A stretch of DNA of 64,000 nucleotides from Saccharopolyspora gregorii (GCF_024734405.1 NZ_CP059556.1:124001-188000), one strand, 5' to 3'. Shown: positions 50,689 to 59,000, counted from the first letter of the stretch. Notes: generated from the sequence alone by a model not told the origin. Program-made: numbers and translations.

Positions 50689-50949
50689 ATGCCTTACCAG
50701 GGCTACGGGTCCCTTGGAGCCGAGCTGGCCAACTGCGAGGCCGAACTGAGCGAGTTCGAGCAGGAGGCGGTGCAGGACTACTGGGCGCAGGTCATCGCCG
50801 ACGAGCTGGGCGAGCTGCCCGTGGCGCCCTTCGTCTGGTCGGAGCTGGGCGCGGGGGAGCGCACGCGGCTGCGGCGCTACGAGCGTCGCGAGGCCGGCGC
50901 GGTGCTGCGGCTGATCACGACCGAGGCGGACTCCGGGGAGGCGGCGTGA
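50689..50949 (+). CDS. Small hypothetical protein, first gene of the transfer operon
   Basis: 86 residues from ATG 50689, with a strong AGGAGGT six bases upstream. The protein is acidic (SLGAELANCEAELSEFEQEAVQDYWAQVIADELGELP) and helical, without membrane segments. Its stop overlaps the GTG of the next gene (GTGA), so the two are coupled. Family unknown. It is the first gene under the divergent GntR-controlled promoter, so it may be an early transfer or replication accessory protein. Confidence 0.75.
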   Translation: MPYQGYGSLGAELANCEAELSEFEQEAVQDYWAQVIADELGELPVAPFVWSELGAGERTRLRRYERREAGAVLRLITTEADSGEAA

Positions 50950-51488
50950 ACGGGTTGCTGAATTGGCTGTTGTCCGGGCGGCGGGTGCCGCGGTTTTCGA
51001 CCGAGGACGGCTCCAGGGGTGCCAGGCGGCGGCGTGAGCTGACCTGCCCGGAGCACAAGCCGAGCAGTGGTGAGCAGGTCAGTGAGGTGTCGGTGCGGTG
51101 GACCTGCGACTGCGGTGCCTATCGCTTCGAGATCGACGCGCCTCCGCCGCACGTCGATGAGGTCCCCACGGCGGCGTATCTGGAGATGGAGCGTAGGGGC
51201 CTTCAAGGGAAGAAGGGGCCGTGGCGTTCCCAGATCACCGGCAAGCCCCTGCTGGTCAAGCGCACCGAACCGGCCGACGAACCGGCGGTCGAGGCGTGCG
51301 CGTCGGAGCGGGCGGAGCGCGAGCTGCGCTGCGACCGCAAGGCCCGGGAGTACGTCAAGCGGTACGGGCCGAATGCGGCGCGGGATGAGGCCTACTGGGC
51401 CGATCAGAACAACGACGCCTGGATGGCTGAGGCCCTGTTCCGGGCTGCCGATCGTGTCGACGGCGGCGAGACCACCTGGCCTTTTTGA
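50946..51488 (+). CDS. Hypothetical protein with a cysteine pair motif
   Basis: 180 residues from GTG 50946. Early residues contain ELTCPEHKPSSGEQ and VRWTCDCGAYRFEIDAPPPH, giving three cysteines in CxxH and CxC patterns that could bind zinc. The C-terminal third is helical and charged (ERAERELRCDRKAREYVKRYG). No recognised domain. It is translationally coupled to the preceding gene. An imperfect terminator-like hairpin follows the stop at 51492. Confidence 0.65.
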   Translation: MNGLLNWLLSGRRVPRFSTEDGSRGARRRRELTCPEHKPSSGEQVSEVSVRWTCDCGAYRFEIDAPPPHVDEVPTAAYLEMERRGLQGKKGPWRSQITGKPLLVKRTEPADEPAVEACASERAERELRCDRKAREYVKRYGPNAARDEAYWADQNNDAWMAEALFRAADRVDGGETTWPF

Positions 51489-51491
51489 TGC

Positions 51492-51536
51492 ACCCGACCC
51501 AGCAGGCCAGTCGCCAAACCAACTGCTGGGCCGGGT
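51492..51536. terminator. Imperfect hairpin after the first transfer genes
   Basis: ACCCGACCCAGCA (51492-51504) pairs with TGCTGGGCCGGGT (51524-51536) with one mismatch. It may terminate or attenuate transcription before the spread gene. Confidence 0.45.
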
Positions 51537-51571
51537 CTCCCACCGATCACGAAACCGTTAGGAGATCTCTG

Positions 51572-51613
51572 ATGCTACGGATCACCGCTAGCCCCCGTGG
51601 GGGTGCGCGATGA
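51572..51613 (+). CDS. 13-codon leader-type open frame coupled to the spread gene
   Basis: ATG 51572 follows AGGAGATCTCTG, an excellent ribosome site, and encodes MLRITASPRGGAR ending in TGA that overlaps the next ATG (ATGA at 51610). The next gene has no good ribosome site of its own, so this mini-frame probably delivers ribosomes to it. It also spans a CCCCCGTGGGGG hairpin at 51592-51603 that could modulate coupling. Too short for family recognition. Confidence 0.55.
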   Translation: MLRITASPRGGAR

Positions 51614-52461
51614 CTACCGCGAACAGCTCGTACCCCGTGCCAGTCGCCGAGCTGCTGCCGCAGGCACGCCACCTGGTCACGCAGTTGGGGCGTACGCCGA
51701 GCCGGAACCAGTTGATGGCTGAGCTGCGGATCGGGGCGCCGAAGGCCCGCGAGATCCTGGAGCGCTTGGCCGCCGAGCAGCCGGTGAAGGCTTCCAACCC
51801 GGCCGGTCTGCACGTGGTCACCGACCCCACCCCGGCCGAAACCGAACCCACCGAGACCCACGACAACGAACCCACCGAGGCCGAGCCTGAGACCGCCGAC
51901 GTGGAACCGGTCGCCGAGTCTGAGCCAGTTTCTGCCGAACAGTCGGAGCCGGTGCGTGAGGTCGAGTCTGAGCCGATCACCACGGCCGCAGACCCGGCTA
52001 AACCCGCCGACGATCAGGCGCCGAGGCCGGTGGCGGTGTGGCCGGTGATGCTGCTGGCTTTGCCCGCGTTCGTGGCGATCTGGTCCGGGTGGGTCGGACT
52101 CGGCCAGCTCACCGGGTTCGGCATCGTGCACCCGCTGCCGGGGATCGCGGACGCGTTCGCCATCAACACGGCGATCACGCTCCCGATCGGAGTGGAGACC
52201 TACGCCGCCTACGCCTTGCGGGTCTGGCTGTCCGGCCAGGTTCCGGCCCGTGCCCGGCGGTTTGCGAAGTACTCCGCGCTCGGCTCGCTCGGGCTGGGGG
52301 CGTTGGGGCAGATCGCGTTCCACCTGATGAAGGCCGCCGGCATGACCTCCGCGCCCTGGCTCATCACCGCCGCCGTGGCGTGCCTGCCCGTCGCCGTGCT
52401 CGGCATGGGCGCCGGCCTGGCCCACCTGATCAAAGACACCCACCGGGAGGTGCAGCGATGA
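51610..52461 (+). CDS. Spread (Spd)-like membrane protein with N-terminal winged-helix-like region
   Basis: 283 residues. The N-terminal 60 residues (LLPQARHLVTQLGRTPSRNQLMAELRIGAPKAREILERL) look like a helix-turn-helix. A Glu/Pro/Thr-rich linker of about 75 residues follows, then four hydrophobic helices (VAVWPVMLLALPAFVAIWSGW, IADAFAINTAITLPIGVETYAAYAL, YSALGSLGLGALGQIAFHL, WLITAAVACLPVAVLGMG). Proteins of this layout lie immediately upstream of traB in actinomycete integrative elements and are thought to aid intramycelial spread. The stop overlaps the next ATG (ATGA). The role is inferred from position. Confidence 0.72.
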   Translation: MTTANSSYPVPVAELLPQARHLVTQLGRTPSRNQLMAELRIGAPKAREILERLAAEQPVKASNPAGLHVVTDPTPAETEPTETHDNEPTEAEPETADVEPVAESEPVSAEQSEPVREVESEPITTAADPAKPADDQAPRPVAVWPVMLLALPAFVAIWSGWVGLGQLTGFGIVHPLPGIADAFAINTAITLPIGVETYAAYALRVWLSGQVPARARRFAKYSALGSLGLGALGQIAFHLMKAAGMTSAPWLITAAVACLPVAVLGMGAGLAHLIKDTHREVQR

Positions 52462-54647
52462 CCGAACAGCCGAACACCCCCAAGCCCGAGGACAACGAGC
52501 ACCAGGCCGACGAGCAGGCCGCGCGGGTGCTGCGCTTCCCCTCCGAACGCCTCTAGTCCGACCAGGCCGAGGCCGACGGCCAGGTGGTCGACGGGGAGTT
52601 GGTCGAGGAGGACCAGGCCCCGCAGGTCGACCAGGCCCAGCCCGCTGGGGATGGGGCGAGTCTGGTTCGCCGTGAGAAGCGCGAACCGGTCCTGCCCCGG
52701 TGGGCGAGCAGCGTTGAGGAGTTCCGGGAGACCGCGAAGTGGGCGGTGGGCTACGCCGGCCACACCCTGGCCTTCCACGCGGTACGCTGCCCGGTCTACA
52801 TCGCCCGCATCCTCATCCGCGTTCCGCAAGGCACGCTGCGGCTGCTCCGCGGGTTCCTGCGGTGGGTGACCGACGCCGAAGGCCGCCCGGTTCGGCACGC
52901 TGCCGCTGACCGCGCCGACGCTGCGGAGTACCTGCGGCTGTCCGGACAGCGTGATAGCCGGGTCCGGGGCCGCATCTACGCCACCGTCGGCCTCGGGGTG
53001 GCTGCGCTTGCGGCGTTCTTCCTCGGCCGCGAGCTGCTGCCCGAGCTGATCCAGTACGCGATCGTGGCCGGCGCGCTCGGTGCGGTGGGGTGGTTGGGTG
53101 CTCCGGCGGATCAGCCGATCGCCTCCCGTGCGGTGGAGGCGACGAAGGTGCCGAAGCTGACCAGCAACGCCGTCGAAACCGCCCTCAACGCCCTGGGCAT
53201 CTCCGGGATCAACCAGGCAATGGCTAAGGGCGGCGAAGGCATCGGGTTCCCCAAGCCGATCTCGCGTGACGGCAAGGGATGGCGGGCCGACATCGACCTG
53301 CCGCACGGTGTGACACCGGGCGACATCATGGACCGCCGCGAAAAACTCGCCTCCGGCCTCCGCAGGCCACTCGGGTGCGTGTGGCCCGAGGCCGACAACG
53401 CCGAGCACGCTGCGCGTCTCATCCTCTGGGTCGGTGATCAGGACATGCGCAAGGCTAAGCAGCCCGCCTGGGCACTGCGCAAGGGCGTGCGCGTGGACCT
53501 CTTCCAGCCCCAACCGTTCGGCACCGACCAGCGCGGCCGGTGGGTGGACCTGCGCCTGATGTTCACCTCGGTGGCCATCGGGGCGATCCCGCGCATGGGC
53601 AAGACCTTCGCCCTCCGCGAGCTCCTGCTCATCGCCGCACTCGACCCGCGCGCGGAGTTGCACACCTACGACCTCAAGGGCACCGGCGACCTCGACCCCC
53701 TGGAAAAGGTCACCCACGCCCACGGCGTCGGAGACGACGACGAAGAGATCGAAAAGGCTATTAGTGACCTGCGGAAACTCCGCGACGAGCTCCGCCGCCG
53801 AGCCAAGCTCATCCGGGACCTCGCCAAACAGGGTCTCGCCCCGGAGAACAAGGTCACCCCAGAGCTCGCGGGCAAGAAGAGCCTTGGGCTGCACCCGATC
53901 GTCATCGGTGTCGACGAGTGCCAAGTGTGGTTCGAGCACCCCGACCACGGCGAGGAGTTCGAAGCCATCTGCACCGACCTCGTCAAACGAGGACCCGCGC
54001 TGGGAATCATCATCATGTTGGCTACCCAGCGCCCGGACGCGAAGAGCCTGCCCACGGGGATCTCGGCGAACGTGTCGACGCGGTTCTGCCTGAAGGTACA
54101 GGGCCAGACCGAAAACGACATGGTCCTGGGCACCTCGAAGTACAAGCAGGGCGTCCGAGCGACGACGTTCGCCTGGGCGGACAAGGGCATCGGCTACCTC
54201 GTCGGCGAAGGCTCGGATGCCCAGATCGTGCGCACGGTGGCCGGTTTGGATGGTCCGGCCTCGGAGAAGGTTGCGGCCTACGCCCGCACCTTGCGCGAGC
54301 AGGCCGGAACGCTGACCGGCCACGCCACCGGCGAGGCGCCGGACGTCGACGAGTCGGTGTCCAAGAAGGACACGTTGCTCGAAGACATCCTGGCCGTGGT
54401 CGGCGAGACCGAGAAGAAGGTCTGGAACGAACGCGTCATCGCCCGCCTCTACGAGCTCAAGCCCGAGGTCTACGGCACCTACACCGAGTCGGCCGACCTC
54501 ACCGCCGCGCTCAAGCGGCATGGCATCCGCACCGCCCAGGTGTGGGGCACCACCGACGACAACAAGGGCGCCAGCCGCATCGGCATCACCCGCGCCGACA
54601 TCGCCCACGAAGTCGCGGAGCGTAACCGCCGTGAGGGGTCCGGCTAG
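52458..54647 (+). pseudogene. traB: TraB/FtsK-type DNA translocase, reading frame interrupted by TAG at 52554 (GTG restart at 52584 possible)
   Basis: A frame opens at ATG 52458, coupled to the spread gene, runs 32 codons to a TAG (52554-52556) and continues in the same frame to 54647. The part after a GTG at 52584 has 687 residues: two hydrophobic segments near residues 135-175, Walker A PRMGKTF near 336, Walker B VIGVDECQVWF near 445, IIMLATQRPDAKSLP near 475 and a C-terminal winged-helix-like domain. This is the double-stranded DNA pump that moves actinomycete elements between mycelia. The acidic sequence is continuous across the TAG, so a CAG or GAG to TAG change is likely. Restart at 52584 would still give a nearly full protein. 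Confidence 0.85.
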
Positions 54648-54655
54648 CCCTCGCC

Positions 54656-54699
54656 GGGTCTCTAGACCTAGACGACCACGCCTCTAGGTCTAGAGACCC
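54656..54699. repeat. 17-base inverted repeat in a CTAG-rich spacer after traB
   Basis: Perfect arms GGGTCTCTAGACCTAGA and complement with a ten-base loop. The surrounding spacer (54643-54745) holds eight CTAG tetranucleotides, a sequence normally rare in actinobacteria. It may be a terminator for traB or a cis-acting transfer locus recognised by TraB. Confidence 0.75.
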
Positions 54700-54788
54700 C
54701 GCTAGACCCCCACTCCCACTCTCACCAGCGCCCTAGTCCCTAGAGGTGCCTGGGCCAGTGCGCCCAAAAACCGCCCAGGAGGCCACCT

Positions 54789-55046
54789 GTGACCCCCACC
54801 GACCCCGCTAGCACCGTCCTGTTCCTCGCGCTCCTATTGGTCACTTTCGGTTACGGCGTGACGTGCTGGTTCTGGCCCTTCAAGGCCTGCCGCACCTGCC
54901 ACGGCACCGGCAAACGCCGCGCCCCCTTCGGCCGCGCCCTCCGTCTCTGCCCGCCCTGCGACGGCACCGGCCTTCGCCTTCGCCCCGGCCGCCGCGTGAT
55001 CAACGCCGCCCGCCGCATCCACCGCGCCAACCACCACCGCAACTGA
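54789..55046 (+). CDS. Small membrane protein with DnaJ-type CxxCxGxG zinc motif
   Basis: 85 residues from GTG 54789. One N-terminal hydrophobic helix (STVLFLALLLVTFGYGVTCWFW) is followed by CRTCHGTGK and CPPCDGTGL, two CxxCxGxG-type repeats as in the DnaJ zinc finger, and a basic tail (RRVINAARRIHRANHH). The ribosome site is GCCCAGGAGGCC, with spacing of about six. Such small proteins are common near replication genes of actinomycete integrative elements. Function unknown; a membrane-tethered zinc module is the description the sequence supports. Confidence 0.75.
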   Translation: MTPTDPASTVLFLALLLVTFGYGVTCWFWPFKACRTCHGTGKRRAPFGRALRLCPPCDGTGLRLRPGRRVINAARRIHRANHHRN

Positions 55047-55057
55047 AAGGGGCAGCC

Positions 55058-56059
55058 ATGACCACGAACCTCACCATCGCCAGCTGGCTCGCTGCCCAGG
55101 GCATGCACGTCTTCCCGCTGCGGCCCGGCAGCAAGCGCCCGTTCGCCAACTGCCCGCACTGCAAGGCCGGCCACACCGCACCGGCCGCCTGCCGGTGCCT
55201 GACCGCCGAGCAGCCCTGCCACGGACTGCTCGCCGCCACCACCGATCACGAGCTGATCCGGCAGTGGTGGACCCGCACACCCCGCGCCGGCGTCGGCATC
55301 GCCACCGGGCCGTCCGGGCTGGTCGTGCTCGACCTCGACCGCAAGCCCAAGACACCGGCCCCGGCCGCGCACGACGTGCCCAGCCCAGTCGGCGACGGGT
55401 TGGAAGCCCTCGACGCCCTGACCATCGCCGCCAGCGTGTCCTGGCCAACCACACTCGCCATCGCCACACCCTCCGGTGGCCGGCACCTGTACTTCCGCGC
55501 CCCGGCTGGCTTGGACGTGCCCAGCGACGCCACCGGCCGAGTGGGGCATCAGATCGACGTCCGTGCTCAAGGCGGCTACGTCGTCGCTCCCGGAACCCGC
55601 ATCACTACACCCCCGGAGGACGTTGCCGGCGCCTACAGCCGGATCTCAGCGACGGCTGAGATCGCCGAGCTGCCCACCTGGCTGCGAGCCCGGGTCATGC
55701 CCCCGGCCACCCCGGCACCAGCAGCTCCCAACCTCGCCGCCGAGCGGCCAGGCGCGCACGCACCGGGCTACTGGCAGCGCATCTGGGAAGGACAGCTGAC
55801 CAAGGTCGAAACGGAGCCGGGGGAGCGCTGGCGCCTGGTCTACGCGGCCGCTCGCCGCCTGGCGAACCTCGCCACCCACGACACCGCCCCTTGGACGGCG
55901 ACCGAGGCGATCGACGCCCTGACCGCCGCCGCCCTCCGTCGCCGGGAGCGCACGGGCAAGCCGCTCGAACCCGCCGCCGCCCGACGCAACGCCCTCCGGG
56001 GTTGGGAGCGCGGAACCCACGACGGCCCGGAATCCCTGCTGGGACGAGGCGCGGCATGA
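55058..56059 (+). CDS. Bifunctional primase/polymerase (Prim-Pol) domain replication protein
   Basis: 333 residues from ATG 55058 with AAAGGGG six bases upstream. The Prim-Pol core is shown by WLAAQGMHVFPLRPGSKRP, GVGIATGPSGLVVLDLDRK (the metal-binding D-x-D), PSGGRHLYFRAP and HQIDVRAQGGYVVAPGT. A cysteine-rich insert (CPHCKAG, CRCLTAEQPCHG) near residue 30 may bind zinc. The C-terminal part is helical. Together with the following ATPase it forms the RepPP-type replication module of actinomycete integrative elements, replicating the excised circle. Start of the next gene overlaps its stop. Confidence 0.9.
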   Translation: MTTNLTIASWLAAQGMHVFPLRPGSKRPFANCPHCKAGHTAPAACRCLTAEQPCHGLLAATTDHELIRQWWTRTPRAGVGIATGPSGLVVLDLDRKPKTPAPAAHDVPSPVGDGLEALDALTIAASVSWPTTLAIATPSGGRHLYFRAPAGLDVPSDATGRVGHQIDVRAQGGYVVAPGTRITTPPEDVAGAYSRISATAEIAELPTWLRARVMPPATPAPAAPNLAAERPGAHAPGYWQRIWEGQLTKVETEPGERWRLVYAAARRLANLATHDTAPWTATEAIDALTAAALRRRERTGKPLEPAAARRNALRGWERGTHDGPESLLGRGAA

Positions 56060-56088
56060 CTACCACCGACATGAAGGGAGGTAGCCCG

Positions 56089-57384
56089 ATGACGGCACCC
56101 ACCACCGGCGCGGAGCTCCTGGACGAGCTCCACCAGGCGGTGACGCGCTACGTGATCCTGCCCAGCCCACAGGCCGTCGACGCCGTGGTCTTGTGGATCG
56201 CCGCGACCCACGCCCAGCCCGCGTGGGCGCATGCCCCGCGCCTGGTCATCCGCGCACCGGAGAAACGCTGCGGCAAGTCCCGGCTTCTCGACGTGGTCGA
56301 GGCTGCCTGCTACGAGCCGCTGATCACCGTCAACGCCTCGCCGTCGGCGGTGTACCGCTCGATCGACGAGGACCCGCCCACGATGCTCGTCGACGAGGCC
56401 GACACGATTTTCGGCGCCGACGCGGGCAACAACGAAGACCTGCGCGGGCTGCTCAACGCCGGACACCAGCGCAACCGTCCTGCGATCCGGTTCGACGCCA
56501 ACACCCGCAAGGTCGAAGCCATCCCGACCTTCGCAATGGCCGCGTTGGCCGGCATCGGCGCCATGCCCGACACGATCGAAGACCGAGCGGTCGTGATCCG
56601 CATGCGCCGACGGGCACCGGGCGAGAAGGTCTCGCCCTTCCGGCACCGCCGCGATCGGCCGGCGCTGACCCGCCTTGCAGACCGGATCAACGGATGGTTG
56701 CGCGCTGACCTGGACAAGCTCGAAGCCGCTGAGCCGGACATGCCGCTGGAAGACCGAGCGGCCGACACCTGGGAACCACTGACCGCGCTGGCCGACCACG
56801 CCGGAGGGACGTGGCCGGAGCGAGCACGGCAAGCCGCGGTTGACCTCCTGGCCGAAGCCAACGACAGCGACCAGGGCTCGATGAAAATTCGACTGCTGGT
56901 CGACATCCGCCGTGCCTTCGCCGATCAGCAGGCCATCTCCACCAGCGACCTGCTAGGCAAGCTCAACGCCGACTTGGAAGCGCCCTGGTGCGAGTACGGA
57001 CCGTTGGGCCTCAACCCCAACAAGCTCTCGAAGCTGCTGGCGGACTTCGAGATCCGCTCCAGCAACGTCCGCTTCCCAGACGGCTCCCAAGCCAAGGGTT
57101 ACCGCCGCGCCGACTTCGTTGACGCCTGGGCTCGGTACTGCCCGCCGGAGTCCCCAGCCGGGGAGGCGTCCCAGCCGTCCCAAGCGTCCCAACCCAGGTC
57201 AGCGCGGGACGGCACCACCGCCCGGGACAGCTCAAGCCGTCCCACCCAGATCACCGGCCCAGTCCCTTGGGACGGCAAAAGCCGTCCCGGTACTGCAAGC
57301 CGTCCCGCGCTGACCTGCATCGGGACGGATGGGACGGCTGGGACGGCTACCCCGCACGCCACGAACAACAGGGGGGTCGCATGA
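56089..57384 (+). CDS. DUF3631 P-loop ATPase of the replication module
   Basis: 431 residues from ATG 56089, chosen because AGGGAGGT lies six bases upstream; an ATG at 56056 overlaps the Prim-Pol stop and is the alternative. Walker A APEKRCGKSRLL lies near residue 59 and Walker B TMLVDEADTIF near 100, followed by LRGLLNAGHQRNRPAIR and the sensor-like DRAVVIRMRRR. The DUF3631 domain occupies about residues 200-365 with LLGKLNADLEAPW and GYRRADFVDAWARYC. It probably is the helicase or initiator partner of the Prim-Pol. The last 65 codons are built from repeated GGGACGG/CCGTCCC sequence and may double as DNA-level binding sites. Confidence 0.87.
   Translation: MTAPTTGAELLDELHQAVTRYVILPSPQAVDAVVLWIAATHAQPAWAHAPRLVIRAPEKRCGKSRLLDVVEAACYEPLITVNASPSAVYRSIDEDPPTMLVDEADTIFGADAGNNEDLRGLLNAGHQRNRPAIRFDANTRKVEAIPTFAMAALAGIGAMPDTIEDRAVVIRMRRRAPGEKVSPFRHRRDRPALTRLADRINGWLRADLDKLEAAEPDMPLEDRAADTWEPLTALADHAGGTWPERARQAAVDLLAEANDSDQGSMKIRLLVDIRRAFADQQAISTSDLLGKLNADLEAPWCEYGPLGLNPNKLSKLLADFEIRSSNVRFPDGSQAKGYRRADFVDAWARYCPPESPAGEASQPSQASQPRSARDGTTARDSSSRPTQITGPVPWDGKSRPGTASRPALTCIGTDGTAGTATPHATNNRGVA
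57176..57347. repeat. Iteron-like GGGACGG/CCGTCCC repeats with a 19-base inverted repeat
   Basis: Within the 3' end of the DUF3631 gene, CCGTCCC or GGGACGG occurs about nine times in both orientations. CAGGTCAGCGCGGGACGGC (57195-57213) is an exact inverted copy of 57299-57317. GGGACGG is spaced about every 10 bases at 57321-57347. The density is far above chance, which suggests a replication origin or an Xis/Int or initiator binding region. Confidence 0.65.
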
Positions 57385-57680
57385 CCGCGAACACCGCACA
57401 GCTCGCCGCCACGCTCGCATCGCTCGCGGCCTTGCTCGCGGATCAGCAGACCGCCGAGCCACCTCAGCCCGAGCAGGCTGCCCGCGTGATGCCGGATCGA
57501 GTGCTGCTGACGGTTGAAGAAGCTGCCCAGTGCCTCGGAATTGGCCGGACGAAGACCTACGCCCTGGTCCGTGATGGCGAGCTCGAATCCGTCCAGATCG
57601 GCCGATTGCGCCGCGTGCCCAAGAACGCGATCGAGGACTACGCAGCCCGACTTGTTCAACGGCGACCGTCGAAGGCCTGA
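57381..57680 (+). CDS. xis: Excisionase-type helix-turn-helix protein (Xis)
   Basis: 99 residues from ATG 57381, overlapping the preceding stop (ATGA). After a Ala/Leu-rich N-terminus the residues 40-95 form a MerR-like excisionase helix-turn-helix (RVLLTVEEAAQCLGIGRTKTYALVRDGELESVQIGRLRRVPKNAIEDYAARL), as in the DNA-binding domain of the excisionase family. It lies 11 bases before the integrase gene, the standard order in actinomycete integrative elements, and would direct Int toward excision. Confidence 0.93.
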   Translation: MTANTAQLAATLASLAALLADQQTAEPPQPEQAARVMPDRVLLTVEEAAQCLGIGRTKTYALVRDGELESVQIGRLRRVPKNAIEDYAARLVQRRPSKA

Positions 57681-57691
57681 GGGAGATACCT

Positions 57692-58960
57692 ATGGCGAAG
57701 AAGAGCAGGAACGCCAACGGCGGTTCGAGCATCCACAAAGGTTCTGACGGCTCGTGGCATGGATGGGTGAGTGTTGGAACCAAGGACAACGGACGGCCGG
57801 ACCGTCGGCACGTGCGTGGCAAGACGAAAACCGAAGTAGCGGCGAAGGTCCGCAAGCTTGAACGCGAACGAGACGAAGGAAAGCTGCGCAAGGCAGGCCA
57901 GACCTGGACGGTTGCCCAGTGGCTCACGCATTGGCTGGAAACCATCGTCGCTCCGCCGGCCATCACGGAGAACGCATGGGATGCCTACGCCAACGCCGTC
58001 CGTGTGCACCTCATCCCCGGAGTCGGCGGGCACAGGCTCGACAAGTTGGAACCGGAACACCTTGAACGCCTTTACCGGAAGATGATCCAGGCCGGGGCGA
58101 AGGCGGGAAATGCGCACCAGGTTCACCGGACCATTCGTGCGGCGCTCAACGAGGCGAAGCGGCGCAAGCACATCACCGAAAACCCGGCGTCGATTGCCCG
58201 CGCGCCAAAGGTGGACGAGACCGAGGTCGAGCCGTACACGGTCGAAGAGATCAAGTGCCTGCTCGAAACCGCACAAGAGCAGCGAAACAGTGCGCGATGG
58301 GCGATCGCGTTGGCCCTTGGTCTGAGGCAGGGGGAGGTGCTTGGCCTGCAATGGTCGGACGTCGACCTTGAGGCCGGGACACTCGTTGTCCGCCGGAATC
58401 GGCTCCGGCCGAAATGGAAGCACGGTTGCGGCGAGAAGTGCGGGCGCAAGCGCGCCGGACACTGCCCGCAGCGGGTCCCGGCCAGGGAGGAGACGGCAGG
58501 GACGAAATCGCGGGCGGGGATGCGTGGCATGGGCCTTCCCGACGAGCTGGTCCAGCTGCTCAAGGAGCATCGCGACCAGCAGGAGAGGGAACGACAGCTG
58601 GCGGCCGGCATGTGGGAGGAGAGCGACTACGTGTTCACCAAGCCCAAGGGCGGCCCGCTCCATCCGCGAACGGACTACGCGCACTGGCTCCGCCTTCTGG
58701 AACGAGCCGGTGTCTCAGAGAGGCGGCTGCACGACGCCAGGCACACTGCCGCAACGGTCTTGCTCTTGCTCGGAGTCCCGGAGCGGACGGTCATGGGCGT
58801 CATGGGGTGGTCCAACACCGCGATGGCGGCCAGGTACCAGCACGTGACCGCTGCGATTCGTCGCGACGTGGCCCACAGCGTTGGGGGCCTGCTGTGGAAG
58901 TCGGCGGCAGGCGAACCCGGCTCGGAGGGCGGGGCGTCCGAGCCGTCGCGGACAGCCTGA
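57692..58960 (+). CDS. int: Tyrosine-family site-specific integrase
   Basis: 422 residues. An N-terminal arm-binding domain (SSIHKGSDGSWHGWVSVG), a SAM-like core-binding domain (about 75-165, TWTVAQWLTHWLETIV) and the catalytic domain follow in order. Catalytic residues are the first Arg in ALGLRQGEVLGL, HDARHTAA (H-x-x-R), a GWSNTAMA block and the nucleophile Tyr in ARYQHV near residue 382. A loop with CGEKCGRKRAGHC in the middle may bind zinc. It recombines the 16-base core in tRNA-Ser(UGA). ATG follows GAGGGAG by about eight bases. The stop lies about 90 bases from the tRNA. Confidence 0.96.
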   Translation: MAKKSRNANGGSSIHKGSDGSWHGWVSVGTKDNGRPDRRHVRGKTKTEVAAKVRKLERERDEGKLRKAGQTWTVAQWLTHWLETIVAPPAITENAWDAYANAVRVHLIPGVGGHRLDKLEPEHLERLYRKMIQAGAKAGNAHQVHRTIRAALNEAKRRKHITENPASIARAPKVDETEVEPYTVEEIKCLLETAQEQRNSARWAIALALGLRQGEVLGLQWSDVDLEAGTLVVRRNRLRPKWKHGCGEKCGRKRAGHCPQRVPAREETAGTKSRAGMRGMGLPDELVQLLKEHRDQQERERQLAAGMWEESDYVFTKPKGGPLHPRTDYAHWLRLLERAGVSERRLHDARHTAATVLLLLGVPERTVMGVMGWSNTAMAARYQHVTAAIRRDVAHSVGGLLWKSAAGEPGSEGGASEPSRTA

Positions 58961-58965
58961 CGGGA

Positions 58966-58990
58966 CGCAACTGCTACCAAAACTGCTACC
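58966..58990 (+). repeat. Putative integrase arm-type sites, right end
   Basis: CGCAACTGCTACCA followed by AACTGCTACC, immediately after the integrase stop. Both copies have counterparts at 35614-35638 near the left end in the same orientation. Confidence 0.6.
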
Positions 58991-59000
58991 GCGACCAAAA

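Noticed and set aside
54643-54745. CRISPR array
   Set aside because: The CTAG repeats are short, irregular and palindromic, with no spacer structure; no cas genes are in the window.
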